In this document: positions 22,641 to 35,429 of the stretch, piece by piece
Position numbering within the stretch: the first letter of the stretch is position 1
How the letters are laid out: the number at the start of each line of letters is the position of its first letter
DNA from: Ixodes scapularis
Lineage: Eukaryota; Arthropoda; Arachnida; Ixodida; Ixodidae
Length of the DNA: 64,000 nt
NCBI RefSeq assembly: GCF_016920785.2
Contig: NW_024609837.1
Location: 53,124,671 to 53,188,670, forward strand
Direction of reading: 5' to 3'
Program-made: the position numbers and the translations under genes
The notes under the pieces: generated by a model
What the model was told of the DNA's origin: nothing
Database searches by the model: none
The model's input: only the letters and a program-made list of their open reading frames with translations

Positions 22641-23751
22641 GCAGATTTTTCACGCAGATTTTTCACGGACCCTTCCCGCAATCGTGGTATAGGAAAATGT
22701 TTTTCCTTTTTTGCCGTTGTCGTTGTTACCGCTTTTAATTTTATAAGTCATGAACCAACTCGCTCGCTTCGCCACTTTAGTTCAGATAACGGTAAACACG
22801 AGAATTGATTGTTAGAATGTTGAATGAATTCTTTAGATTTGAACGATAAAAACGAAAAACACCCGAAAACAGCCCGTTCTCGGCCGATAAAAAGCCTCTC
22901 ATAAAAATTTGATTATACCAGCCTTGTAGCTAGAAATTAGGCAGAAATAGTAAAGGGCGAGATTTCTACCCTATTTGTACCATAATCATCATTAAAATGT
23001 TTAACTATTTTAAAATTATTTACTGTTTATATATTGTTTTTGTCGTTAATTACCTCTCGTCACTGCATTAGGCTTTTCGGTAAGCTAAATCAACGTAAGA
23101 AGCGCAGGTGCTTGATTTCAGTAAGCTTTAAATAATTGCAGTAAAGCATAATGTTTAAAACAAAAATGACCAATCATGGAACTTCACAAGCGCACGAAAT
23201 GGTTGCTGTGTTCAAAAGTATATTACAAGAATGTGAGAACATATGTGCGCTACGCGACACAGTAAGCAGAACCACGCAATCCCCAGGAAAAAGCTTATAT
23301 TCCCAATCCCCACGGTGGGGAAATTTGTTCCTGTGGGCAATCTAAGCGGGAACATTTTTTGTTTGCCACAACCCTGTCAAACATATAAATAAACAAGTTT
23401 TGTTTTTGCGCGGATTGTCTTGGCAGAAAGCAATTTACTAAAATATAGTACATTCGTGTTTTTAGAAACCAAGAAAAATAAAAAAAAAGTTTCTTTTCAG
23501 TATACTAATACAACATTAGATATTACTTCTAACTAGTAATTATACAGTATTTATAACCTCAGCTGCAAGGCCGATTATACGATCACGGCAAATCGATAAA
23601 ACAAGAAGTATACTAAAAGTATACCAGGTGAATATTTTACATAGTTAAAATAAATCCCGAGTTTTCTAAACAAATATACTTTGAGTGCATGTTTGATTTG
23701 GCAGGACACAAAAAAATAATTTTTGTAAAATATATTTATTTGTTATATAGT

Positions 23752-23804
<53 letters not shown>

Positions 23805-25187
23805 TTTTCTAAAGTTCTTGCCTAGTCAACGTCTTCTAGCCTCTAATTATGAAATACAAATTATTGCGCGACCTATTACAGTCTCTTTTTTTTACTTTCG
23901 AAAAACACTACTTTAATTTTATCCCGTATTATACCTAAGTAACTTATGGGACTCGTGTACTCACTAACTGACTTGTTCCGAATTCCTGACAGCAAGCCAT
24001 AATCTTGACTAAAAAGTAAAACTTGCGTAAAATGTTCGTATTTCCGAAAACGAAAAAAAAAACTCTTTTATCGAATAAAAGCAACATAAGAAATAGAATG
24101 TTTTCTTCAACAGAAATCTTTCACATACCATCGTCTTGGTCTCTTGAGCTGAGACGAAGTTTGGGCAAGCATTCCACACCAGTGCACATCAACCATAGCC
24201 ATAGGCACAAACTCCAGCATAGTGGACTCATTGATAGCCTCCTGCAACTCAAAATCTTCCCGTTCGTCCAAAACTAGTAGTTATGTATGAAAGGTTACCG
24301 ACTCGCGCAGAGCTTTAGCCGAGAGTCGTGAGAACATAAATATCCGCGCATAAAAAGTATCGTATTTTGTATCAAACTTGAGTTTTAAGCAGCGTTGTAC
24401 AGGGGCGATACGAAATAAAATATAAAGTTATAAATTTTATTCTGCAATCTTTTGCCCCTCTCTACTTCTGCTTCTAGTCAAGTCACATGAGATTGGTATT
24501 TTGTATTGCTTATATTTTTTGCTTTAAACATTTGACCTTTCACTTTCACTGTCTTATGACCTTTGTCTCAGACATATGTTGGTAATTTTACGGTTTGCGC
24601 TGCACAGGACGGGTGCATGTGCCTTTCAGAATTTCAGCTACTGCATACGGAAGACTGCCACTTTTCAGATTAATTTAGTTCGGCGAATTATTCTATCGCA
24701 AATTTTAGCTTAAATTTGGATATCCCATTGAAATTATGGCATATACGTTAACGTAGATCGGTATTATTTTGAAAACACGCGCAAAAAGTACCACATGGCG
24801 CCCAGTGGATGTCACTGACCCCTGTTAATGACCCCGGAGTGGTTACGACATCTGCAGTTTTTCTCAGCAGCCAGCTGTTACGATTTAATTTTAGAAGCAA
24901 CAACAACAACTGGACTAAATCTGCATTAAATTGGCTGTGTTGGCCACGAGCCATTACAGCCAATCCATTGCCGCGTGAGTTCCACGTGACATGTGGGAGG
25001 GGCGAAGAGCCGAGAGGGGCGCGTAGTGATGTGCTACGTTCATCGCGTTGAATCAGCTGGTAGGGCTCCGATCGATCTTTTCGGTTCATTGTACGATGAA
25101 ATTTAGTATAGAGGCTGGTTCGACGTTAGGCAACGAAGCCAAGCACGTGTGTCATTTTCTAAGAGCAGTTGTTCAGCTCGGCAGCAG
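22641..25187. other. AT-rich intergenic stretch with TA microsatellite
   Basis: No supported gene. (TA)n at about 23,754-23,802 (49 bp). A tandem pair of GCAGATTTTTCACG at 22,640-22,668. The 113-codon minus frame at 24,748-25,089 has no domain I recognise. Confidence 0.45.
23754..23802. repeat. (TA)n microsatellite
   Basis: Uninterrupted TA dinucleotide repeat of about 24 units. Confidence 0.95.
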
Positions 25188-25189
25188 GT

Positions 25190-25233
25190 TCATTTCTGTG
25201 TGGTTAAAAGCTCATTTCTGTGTGGTTAAAAGC
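25190..25233. repeat. 22-bp exact tandem duplication
   Basis: TCATTTCTGTGTGGTTAAAA followed by GC occurs twice head to tail with no difference. Perfect identity suggests a recent duplication. Confidence 0.9.
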
Positions 25234-25489
25234 TCTACTTCTAATCGAATGTAGTTTATCATCTTGTGTAACCAGCGAAAATATGCAATATTGGAAGGCA
25301 GTAAATAATTGAAAATCTTATTGACAAAGAATGAGTTTTTTTCAATCCATCGATACGTGGTATATTAAGAAAAAAAACAGTGCTTGACAGCTTAAAGTAA
25401 CATTTTTAATTTCTACTTTACTTGGCCAAGCTTCGTTCAAAAATTTACGCTAGCTTGATCATGCTCACATCTCCGGTATACAGAATGTA

Positions 25490-27986
25490 CCCAGGCAACA
25501 CAAAACGTCGTGGAAACGTCGAGAAAAAGTCCCGGACGTCCGTGACGTCCCGCATGACTTCGATTACGTTTTTTCGATGTCGAGGTGACGTCCTTATATA
25601 ACGTTCCATTAGAGTCCAATCAGTGACGTTGTGACGACGTTGTATTTCAACTCAAACGTCGTCAACGTTCCCACGACGTCGATGCACGACGTTCTCAGAA
25701 CGTCCAACGCTCACGTTTCTTTGACGTTGAACTGAAGTTCATAAATGACGTTCCTTTGTCGTCCTGTCCGTGACGTGCTGGCGACGTCACGTTTCAACTT
25801 TGACGTCGTCATCGTAGCCACGACGTCAAGACAAGACGTTTTAGCAACGTCGAACACTCACGTTTCTTCGAGGTTAAAATAAAGTCCAGGATGACATTAC
25901 ATTATTATCCCTTCAATGACGTTTCAGCGACGTCGCGTTCACACCTAAATTTCGTAAACGTCATACGAGGCGTGCTGGCAACGTCGACCACTCACATTTT
26001 GTTCGACGTTTTTAGATTTTGCAGCTCCATCTCTAGCCGCAGAATCACTGTGGTCAAGGTGACAGTGCTCAAGAGCCGCAAACTAACCTTGATTTTTGAG
26101 AAGTTGAGAAATTTAATTTTTTATACATTAATTTGCGTATTTCAAAATGCTATTGATCCTGCATCTTTTCCTAGGAGCATCCATACTGCTCCGCGACCAC
26201 CCGAGATTGTTTTAAGGTTCGTCAATTTCTCTTCGTATTTTCTAACCCATGCTCACCTGCGCACAACCAAAAAATTCGCATCAACATCACAGTTCATCCA
26301 CAACACCAACTAACTTCCAGCGCCTTAGAGTTTTCGGTAGGTCGGGGCGCAGAGTCTTGTCACGTGACTGTCAGTACAGATCTGGCTTTCGTTGCCACTG
26401 GTGACGTACCGAAACGAAAATCACATGCCAGCACACACTGTGTCAGAGCACTTCACTTCACTGCACAGTTGCGCATTTTTGGAGCTGACTAAAAAAAAAA
26501 AAAAAAAAGCCCGGCAATGACGAAATCCCGTGGATACCGTCAACGGCTTGTGGAAACCTGAATGGCCCAGATGACGGTCCAAAAAGCGTTCAAGTCCAGT
26601 CCGCACCTACGTGCCGAAAAAAAAAAACACAAAAAAGGAAGAAAAAAGAAAAAAAAAACAGCCGGCACGGGCGCGAGAGAGAGGGGGAAGGAGGTAGGCA
26701 GAGGAGATGCCAGTGGCAGCCCCATAGAGCCCTATGAGATGCGTCGGGAAACTCGGCAAGAAGAGGGCGAGAGAAAAGTGGGGGAAGATAGCGACGACGA
26801 ACAATTGACAAGCGTAAGTTCCGGGTGCACGTATTTTCTCAGTCGTTACCAAAATATTTCACTGAATGTTCTGTTCTTCGAATTCGCCCAGAGAGAACAG
26901 CTCTGGGACCCGGTCCAGCTTTTTCCGAAAGCCAATCACTAGCACCGGCCGTCACGTCTACGGGTCTACGAGGCGAGGCAGGCTGCTGTGTTGGCGTGAT
27001 TTTTTTTCGAGTCTGCATACACTGTAAATGCTGCGGTTGGATGAGTCGTTCAAGTCGCCCCTATGAAGAAGTCGGTGATCGCCAAGAACGCCGTCGTATT
27101 CAGTCACCACTCGAGGACCTTTTTCAAGGCCATAACGCTTCACACGTTGAATCGTACTACTGCTCGGATCAAGGTGCCTGTGAGGATATGAATGACGCCC
27201 CCCAGAAAACAAGTGGCAGTGCACATAACGGCGCGTCAAGTCCAGTGTCCGATCAAGAACCTTCAGACGCCTCCGACGATCCCAATCAAGAACGCCCAGC
27301 GGACGGGATCCTCCTTCTGAAACCATTCCCGTGCACGCAGCGAGAGTACCAGCTATCTGCGATGGGGCGGCTAAAGCACTTCTAATCAGAAGCAGAACGA
27401 GGTAAGCGGTGGAACATTCCGTGCTGCGTGACATCGTCTCTTGTTTATTTATTTACATGAATTTGTTTGTTCTTTTATATTTTGAGGCTGGCACATCCAG
27501 GGACGTCTTTTCGATCGTGTCTGAAAATGCTCAAATAAACAGTTTGTACCAAACCTGTGTTTTAGTTCCTTCCTTCGTACTTGCATGATAGCAACTTGCC
27601 TTCGCAATAATACTAAAAAATTACTTTTTTTTTATGGAAAAGGGGGGGGGGGGGGACACAACATTTTCCCACGACGGCTAGGGAACGTAATTTGGAAAGG
27701 TTTCTCGACGTTCTGTGAACGTCGTTGGCAGTCCGGATGTCGTAAACACACGTATCATAAACGTCGAGGGAGGACGCAACGGCCCACTGAGACGTGCATG
27801 TGACGTGCAAGAAACGTCATTTGGAACGTCCCCTCGACCTTCTGTGCACCTTTTCTCGCGGACATTTAAAGGTTTCATCGACGTCGAAGGAAGGTAACGT
27901 CCGGACCTTCGACGTTTTACGACGTCACGTTACAGACGTCTTCGACGTTCTTTCGACGTTTTCTTCACGTTTATGTGCTGCTTGGG
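25490..27986. mobile_element. TA-flanked DNA element with ACGTC-rich arms
   Basis: The left end CCCAGGCAACACAAAACGTC and the right end, read inward as CCCAAGCAGCACATAAACGT, form imperfect terminal inverted repeats. Each is preceded by TA (25,488-25,489 and 27,987-27,988). Behind each end lies an arm (about 25,490-25,990 and 27,680-27,986) packed with ACGTC/GACGT motifs in both orientations. The centre (about 26,000-27,600) has different composition, with A-rich tracts at 26,490 and 26,620-26,660, a G14 run at 27,642 and a possible small gene. Size is 2.5 kb. I find no DDE transposase motif, so it is probably non-autonomous. I cannot assign a superfamily. Confidence 0.75.
26512..27385 (+). CDS. 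Possible captured or element-borne small gene, unrecognised
   Basis: Inside the ACGTC element a frame at 26,562-26,942 encodes a Lys-rich stretch and then an acidic stretch (KVGEDSDDEQLTSV), ending at a good splice-donor-like GCGTAAGT (26,811-26,818). A second frame (26,825-27,385) encodes an acidic, Ser/Asp/Pro-rich tail with SSPVSDQEPSDASDDPNQER. An AATAAA poly(A) signal lies 150 bases past its stop (27,534-27,539). An acceptor-like TTCGCCCAG ends at about 26,890. I do not recognise the protein. It could be the element's own second gene or a captured host exon. The coordinates are a bracket, not a model. Confidence 0.3.
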
Positions 27987-27988
27987 TA

Positions 27989-28245
27989 CTGAGATACTGT
28001 ACGCACAAAGTGTGTGGGTTGCACATGTCGTCTATGTATGATGGAGTAGGGGCTGACGGCGTCTGGGGCTAGCGCAACCACACACTGCACGGGTATGGTA
28101 GCATAAAAGACTGTGTCCTCCGGTCTGCCAGCGTGACTAAGCTAGTCTTCAGTTTTAACTTCATAAACCAACTGTAAGTTTCCCCACACACCTTTTCTAC
28201 TTAGCTAGGTGGGTACCGTATCTTACTAGGAATCACTTGCTGCCA
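27989..28245. other. Short stretch without gene
   Basis: Nothing recognisable between the right end of the ACGTC element and the tail-like repeat at 28,250. Confidence 0.4.
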
Positions 28246-28249
28246 ATGG

Positions 28250-28380
28250 ACCTAGATGGATGGATGAATGAATCCGGCTGAGCCCTTTGTATCGGGCGGT
28301 AGCTTACGCCACCTAGACTTTCTCGAATAACGAGTGCCACGTGGCGGTTTGCCCTCGAACTACAAATGAAGGGCAGCCCA
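28250..28380 (-). repeat. Possible LINE 3' tail with (ATCC/ATTC)n end
   Basis: On the minus strand a GC-rich block (AGGTGGCGTAAGCTACCGCC, then GATACAAAGGGCTCAGCC) runs into a short ATTCATTCATCCATCCATC tail, the usual appearance of a retroposon 3' end. No reverse transcriptase is attached. 28,385-29,210 has only short unrecognised frames. Confidence 0.4.
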
Positions 28381-29213
28381 ACAGACCTCTGCTCGTAAAA
28401 ACACATCAACATCGTGCCGTTGTATCAGTTTTCATTGCTTTTCATGCCTGATATTCCCGATTCCCCCAAAAAATAATAGTAAAAAAAAGACGAAATACGC
28501 GGAAAGATAGGCGCTAACAATGTCAGCCGTGCGGTATGGTGCCCTGCAGAAATGGAGACAGCGGGAAAGGGGGTGTGCGCATGCGTCGAAGCGTACTGGG
28601 AAAAGGTAAAGTACAGTCTCCATGAGGCGTAGTCTTGTATTGTTTTATTAATGCACTCTTTGGGCCTATATGGTTTATGTGACTTTAACCTACGTGTAAT
28701 GGTCGACCATAACGGTCGAGTGTTACAAGTTATCATGAACCTGAGCGAATAAATACATGGTGTGTTACAATTATGGCAACCCTGTGGACATGGAATATTT
28801 GGAGGATGGCCAAGCGAGGAGCCTACGAGCACCAGCAAGGTTTTAATGCCATAGCAATATTACACTATTACTCGAGATCTTCAGTTATATGGGTATCATA
28901 TTTCCTGGCCGTGTTTTTAGGTTACCCGCTGCGGGGATGTCGATTCACGACATCCCCGCAAAATTTAGCGGAATATTTACGTCGCGTGACTTATCCACCA
29001 ATTCAGTTTCTCCGTAATCTGTCCGTGTGTGCAACGATGAATGCTATCATATTCATAGATAATCTCCATTGTGGTTTCTATATTACTTTAATATATCGTC
29101 TCACGTTAAGTATACAAGCACACTCGACCATATGATCCAATGAAGCCAACGAAGCACCTTCACAAGTGCATCGGCACGGCGTGTGTGTGTATTTTTGCGT
29201 TTAATAACACCGG

Positions 29214-29613
29214 CTAAAGAGTCCCTGAAAAGAACCAAAAAACGTTTTTTTTTTTTTAACAATCTGGTTTGACACGCGTGTCAAAAAATAAATTTTACGC
29301 GAAAAAAAATAATTTAGAGCAATATTGGCGCCGAGAGATTTATTTGAAATTTTGCGGGCGAAGTTCATGACGTCACGGGTCATTCCGGAATGACCATGTC
29401 GGTCGTGAAGATAAAGCCGTTCCACCTCTCCTCTACGCGCCCGAAGTGACAAGAGAGAAAACAAGTGGAAAGGAGGTGATTGCCGACTAAATCGCGTCTC
29501 GCGCCGTCAAAATTGCTTTAAAAATTTTTCTTTCGCGTAAAATTAATTTTTTGCCACGCGTGGCTCGACCAGATTTATACTTTTTTTTTTCTTTCTTTTC
29601 AGGGGTTCTTTAA
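29214..29613. mobile_element. MITE with about 120-bp inverted repeats
   Basis: The left end TAAAGAGTCCCTGAAAAGAA is mirrored by the right end, read inward as TTTAAAGAACCCCTGAAAAG. The match continues through the CGCGTG-containing hairpin and the TTTTACGCGAAA block (29,296-29,302 against about 29,533-29,544). The centre (about 29,350-29,480) lacks a protein motif. A convincing target duplication is not visible because the ends are A/T-rich. 29,614-30,915 has a T20 run (about 30,184-30,203) and no gene. Confidence 0.75.
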
Positions 29614-30917
29614 ACGAATCACGCGCAAAAAAAAAAACCTGGGATTACCACAGATTCACAGCGCAGAAATGGCTTAATCCGTGATGCAAAGGCACAGAAA
29701 CGACGAGCGTCGTGACGGTGCACGTTGCGATGCCTCGTCATATCTGGCAACTGAGTAGATAGTGGAGGCGGAACATATTACCAGCTATGACAATAAATGT
29801 GCTAGCACTCCATCGCTTACTTTATCAGGAAAAGAATTAGCTTATCTTACTACTATAGGATAAACGCACATGATCGTCGTTTCATAGGACGTCGAAGAAA
29901 AAGACGACAATCTTCACGAATGCGTCAAAAAGTCGTAAAAGAAAAAGAAGTGCAAATATAGATTGAGTTCTGAGTTAGCGCTGTGTGAGTGTTTTGTCTG
30001 CTGTGATTGTGTCACTAAGTGTGATTGTTTTTCGTGGCCGTTGGTAACGTGTGTTTGTATGTAACTCCATACTTGCGCTGGTATTTTGAGACAAATCTCA
30101 AATTGTTCTGCAGTCGTACACAAGCTGACATCGACCGATGGGGGAAGCAGTTCTAAGGAGAAGCACGTCAGAGGTCGCGAGATCTTTTTTTTTTTTTTTT
30201 TTTGTATGCCGATGAGATTTTTTCACAAAAATATTGACCAACTGTGAGCTGGCAAACCGGTCAAAATTGTCTCATGGGTTGATTACGCGCAAGCTTTGTC
30301 TCCACGTCCAACCAGCAGCCGAGAACCCTCTCCCTCTTACCTTGACCATAATCGAAGCCAAGTTGTTGAACCGAATTTCAATTTGTTAGGTTCGGGTCCC
30401 GGTTGGTTAAGCTTTGGCGAGAGAAAACGGCGATTTAATCCGCTCAAACTGCTGAAGTCTGATTATTTCGGGGACTCTAGAGCGCTAAGCTCTCGTAGGA
30501 ATGATTAGTGGATTGACACAAAGTTAGCTCTCTTTGTCTGTACACACTGTTCGAATGTCAAGTGCCGGTGTCCGGCGTTCGGCGTCTGCGTTCAAACGGG
30601 TTTGAACACCGAGTGGAGACAAAGGCAGTAATATAGCACAGCGCCTACCCACTAAGAGTTTTAACCAGAACTCCGCGCTTTGGCGTTTCAGCACGCTCTT
30701 ATCTCCTCGCCTCCCTCACTTTTACCAGCATATAACTTATTTTGAATTTCTTTGCACTGATCACATATTTTATTTCAGTAAAACGGAATAGGCTGATACA
30801 AGGGAGATTTCCCAAACGTTTGAACGCAACATCAATTTTAGTTGTTACCGGAACTGAAGTGTGAAAGAAGCGTCGTAATGTTAAGTGTTCAGATGAGGCT
30901 GCGTTGTTAATATAGAG

Positions 30918-31512
30918 CAGGGGTGGCCAGGCTGACCCGGCCTAAGAGCCGCAAACAAAAACCACGAAATTTCAGAGAGCCACGGGGGGGGGGGGGGGGG
31001 GGGGGGGGGGTTTCGGCGGCAATCTTTTGTCGAGAGCAATAAACGAAACTCGAAATACTTTCAATTTATCTTAGTTAAAAGCAGTCCAACAGTACGTAAC
31101 GTAGCAGTAGCACATTACTGCCAAACCGCAATCTGTCTTGATTTAAAACGCGTTCCATATCTCTTTTGGGGGAAGTGCTCGTGTGACCGGGAGGGAGGCG
31201 GGGGAGTGCGTGTTTGGGGGGGGGGGGGGGGGGGGGAGGCGGGGAGGGGAAGCAGCCGCGAGCCGCACTTTAACACGCTAACCGCTCATTCACACTGGAA
31301 GCGGATCCGCGTTCGCAAAGCGGTTGCGAACGCAGTTGTATAAATATCCAGTACAATTGCACGCGCACTCTATGACATCAAGTGCGCGTGCAATTGTGCT
31401 GGATCTTCATACAACCGCGTTCGCCACCGCTTTGCGAACGCGGATCCGCTTCCAGTGTGAATGAGCGGTAAGAGCCGCATGCGGCTCGCGAGCCGCAGTT
31501 TGGCCACCCCTG
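30918..31512. mobile_element. hAT-type non-autonomous element
   Basis: The ends are CAGGGGTGGCCAGGCTG and CAGTTTGGCCACCCCTG, the CAGGGGTGGCCA terminus typical of hAT (Charlie-like) elements. AAGAGCCGC blocks sit just inside both ends. The flanks (TATAGAG immediately left, TATAGAG four bases to the right) suggest a diverged 8-bp target duplication. Inside are two long G runs (27 at 30,984 and 21 at 31,216) and a nested Harbinger-type MITE. No transposase is present. Confidence 0.85.
31282..31468. mobile_element. Harbinger-type MITE nested in the hAT element
   Basis: The 187-bp palindromic element has arms CCGCTCATTCACACTGGAAG at both ends, continuing as CGGATCCGCGTTCGCAAAGC. It is flanked by the 3-bp duplication TAA (31,279-31,281 and 31,469-31,471). 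TWA duplications are the hallmark of PIF/Harbinger insertion. Removing it restores a continuous hAT interior. Confidence 0.88.
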
Positions 31513-31519
31513 AATTATA

Positions 31520-33812
31520 GAGTGCGTTACCGATTCCACTGAATATCGCGATGCAAGCCTCGTCGCCATAACCATTACGAAGTAGCGTGCGGATAGAAAC
31601 CTTTCTAAATGTCGCGGAACGTTTATGGTAAGTCCTTGCTATCTAACTGTTGTAAAGAACTCCGTGACGATAACAAAGTGCACTTTCCTGTCAGTAGTTA
31701 TGTACACGTGTGCACCCTGATGCGAGCGGACAACGATTTCAGGAGCAATTTTAGTTGCTCGAAAATGTGAACTCTAGCACGCAGCTTTGTAGAAAGGTCG
31801 GAGGTGACTGGAAATGCGTTTGACTGAGTTTTGCGCCGTAGGCGCTCTTATTTCTTCAAGATTCAGAAGCAAACCATGAAGGCACTATTGGATGAGCGTT
31901 ATTTAAACATGGCGGCGGGTTGAAATAACGCATAACTCCAGGTTCGGGGATTCTGAAGCCTCGTACTCAACTCGTGGAACCAAAAGAAAAAAAAAGAAGG
32001 TAAAGACAAAAAATATTTAGGGGGTGGTTTAATTTAAAATCGAACACGCGTGTCGTCGTGGGTATTTTAATGTATTTGAAAAAGGTTTATATTTCAGTCC
32101 CATTTCCGCAATACACAAAGCAAGTTAAGAAAACTTGATGGAGGAATTGTTTTTCTTCATAAAGTTTTGAGGTGGAGCAAGGTGATATGCTGCATTTAAG
32201 CTGCATGATTTTTCTACCCAGTTTTGTCGGTTATTATAAAAGTTGGAAACAGAAACGCATACAGTGATTTTCCTTGTAAAAAAAAAAAAAATGTGCATGG
32301 CATATATATATATATTTTTTTCTTTTTTATAGAGTAGAAGTCGAACCGAAGTTTATATCAGTTCGGTTCGGGCTCCGATTCAAGGCTTTTTGTTCAGTTC
32401 CGCTTCTCTTCCGGGGAGCAAAAATAACGGTTTGAACAGGTTCGAACCGGTTTGAATCGCTCACTTGAGAATACATTTTCGACGATGTTTTGGCAACAGG
32501 CACTATTTCAACTATAAAACGAGAAACTTTATAGCTTATTATCATTTGTGCAATACACTTTTATTTGAGGTACCAAAAATAAGAAACTCGCGTTATTTAA
32601 CTTCAACGAAGCAGTAAAAACAAGCTAGATTACCATACATAACGTCGTGTTTATACGACTCAACATCCATTTGCTTACCTCAGTCCCATATATTTTACCC
32701 GAATCGAAAGGTTATCCTAAAGTCTGGTTTGTCGCCTAAAATACCCCTGATCGGTACAACTCTGCGTCGCAGTATTAGAAGTTGAAACCTAGTTGTTCTC
32801 TTGAACTCATAGAAGTAATTACAGTGAATAAAATCACGGCATGGGCACCTTCTCGCCATATATATCATGAAATCTAGCTTACGAAATAGGTTTCACGACG
32901 CAACTGAGTTAAAAGCAAAACCTTTTTCAAAATGTCACGAAACTTTTAGGACAAGACCCTGCAGTCTGCCTTTTATAGAAACACTGAGCGGCAATAACAA
33001 CGCTTGATTTTCTGACCTACATTGTTTACACTCAGCACCATGATGCAGATGAATAATCATGCAGAAAAGAGTGATCAAAATAGTGGACTCTAATCTATAC
33101 ACACCTTCGTACTCAGATCGAACCTGGCCTAATATAGCTCGTACCCAAGTGAACATTTTCAGCATAGCTTGGCGTTTGTGGTTTATTCTTGGCAAAATCC
33201 TGGTCAGTTCACTTTGCAAATAAGCATCACCCTTGCTAAAAGGTGATTTTGTTTTACATACTACTCGACATTGTAGCTAATTAATCGGTCACGTTCTGGT
33301 GGTATGCCTTCGCAATCGTAATAGTTGTGCCACGCGCCCCTGTGTACTTTGTTTTGTCCTGCACACAGACACATAAAATGTTGTTTATTATATAAAAGAG
33401 GCAATAAGAATTGTATATATGCTTGCGCAGTTAGAAAGTTATTTAGAGCAGCTTCAAAATCATATATTTTTATAAGGCTCTTCCAAATCACTTATAGACG
33501 TGCCTATCGAGGACAGAAACGGCAAAACAAAAACTTGCAGAGCATACTTAAGATAATTTGGGGTTCAACTAGTAATGATGTATATCTTTAGGGTGATCGG
33601 CTCTTTATTTATGTCGTCAATTTTTTAGTTAGTAACTAAAGTTATTTTTATTGTCATCAATATATTTGACTGTTCCCATAACCTCTTGAGACCGACACGG
33701 GAGGGCGATACTCGAAAACGCCAGCTGTTGTGTCTGCAGAAACGAGATGTTTTTGTTCGCTGGTTGGCAGTGGGAATCAGTGGGTCGCGTGGTGGGCAGA
33801 AATAACTGTGTG
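31520..33812. other. Intergenic stretch with no supported gene
   Basis: 32,335-32,465 has GGTTCGAACCGGTTTGAA-type blocks that may be a transposon end, compare 40,550-40,850. (AT)n and T runs lie at 32,300-32,325. Open frames up to 94 codons (32,935-33,219, minus) carry no domain I recognise. Confidence 0.4.
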
Positions 33813-33874
33813 CTCACATTATAAATCTGAAAGCTCGAATAATTGCTTCACATTATAAATCTGAAGCAATTATT
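33813..33874. repeat. Direct repeat plus hairpin
   Basis: TCACATTATAAATCTGAA occurs at 33,813-33,830 and again, exactly, at 33,847-33,864. The second copy is flanked by AATAATTGCTTCA and its inverse (33,838-33,874), giving a 13-bp stem. The arrangement is compact and exact. Confidence 0.85.
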
Positions 33875-33899
33875 TTTGCGCGATACTTCGTTAAAATCT

Positions 33900-35397
33900 A
33901 GAAATAAATCTATAAGCTCACTTGTCTAGTGGACAAAAATTTTCAACATGGCGGCGCCCAATCGGGGGTCACTTCCAGCTGCAAGTTTATCGCTCCAGAG
34001 CCGTATATAGAGAGAGTTTGGCCATTCAGCGAGCCTCCGACGAGCGCTTGGCCGGTGCTTTGTGCTCGAACACTGTGGGAACAACATTCTGGTGGTCTCC
34101 GATCAGACGACGCTTTTCCTGCACATAAGCAAGTCTCAGGACGGAGATTGAAATGGAAGCCACACAATTGCCTTCAATAAAGTGCGTGCCGCACAAACGG
34201 TCATCCGCGCGAGGCGACCATTATTTTCGATCCACGGGTATTATCCACCTTCTGCGCCTTTCAGATTCAGCCGGGAACTTGGGGAAGCTCACCCCGCTAC
34301 TTTTACTGTACCTTTAGGTGCAATTAACGGCTACACAGCTTTGCGGCATGCTGAAATGCTATGACGCCCATGCGAAACGTGCGCCATTTTGCCTACACAA
34401 CCCGGCCCCGGCGCGATCGCAGCGCCGCCGCAGCTCTGTGACGTCAAACCCGCGTGTCGGTCTATAGCTAGGAGTGCGCCCTTTCAAACTGGGCCGTCTA
34501 GATGAGACATAGAGGATGAAGACGTTTTCCATATAATAAAACCAGCAACATTATTTTGAGAAGCTTTATTTAAATTAACTTTACTCCATGAGGCTCTCCC
34601 GATCCTCCTCAGGATTGATGACGTCCCAGCAAGCGGCGCTTTAATTCATAAAAATCTGAGCTGAAGCTTCAAGCAAAAGAAATACTGATGCGTTTCATTG
34701 TCACCACCGTCTTTTATTAGACCTTGAGGGCCCACACGGGGATTACATGATTAAGGAGGACATGCACTACATCGTAATATTGGTAGAAATATATCAAAGA
34801 AGCAAAGAAGTGAAAGTTTGCACTAAAACGTCCTTAAACAAATAATTCTAAACGCTACACAAAGCAAGTAAAATATAATTCGTTCGTTTATTGTCACTGT
34901 TCATTTTGTAACATTATAGCAAAACTGATCAGGATATTATACCACGGAATCAGGGGTCAAATTTGCCGACCTATGAAGTAAGAAAAAAGTACAAAGAGAA
35001 AGATAAACGAAATATAAAAAAGAAGTGTAGGCACCTTTCACTGCCTGCTTCAAAGTCAGGAAGTGAATGGTGCGTGTGTGATCATGAAAAAGGGGGGGGG
35101 GGGGGGGGCGATCATGGAGCTGGACAGTACAGCTGCACACGCTGATCCCCCGCGGTATTTCTCTTTTATAACAATGCAATTTCTCTTTTATAACAATGCT
35201 TGAACTTGTGTTAGTCAGTGACCTTTCTAGCACGAAATTGCTCGTTGCATCAACTTTCTGCTTCTACCTCCGAACTTCGAGATATCTAAAGTTCAACTCG
35301 GCCACAATATATAGTTATAACTGTGTATTCGGTCGGGATGAGTGGCGCACCCAAGATGTGGCAAGTGTAGGCACGTGCCCCGATCGCCACATGAAAT

Positions 35398-35429
<32 letters not shown>

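Noticed and set aside
26590..26852. Poly-Phe containing minus frames
   Set aside because: Produced by the A-rich tract read in reverse; no other support.
25490..27986. Assignment of the ACGTC element to Tc1/mariner because of TA flanks
   Set aside because: TA alone is weak evidence, and neither the ends nor the interior show that superfamily's features.
33949..34180. Host first exon at an ATGGCGGCG start in a CpG-rich stretch
   Set aside because: Two overlapping frames of similar length, no domain, no splice site I can defend.
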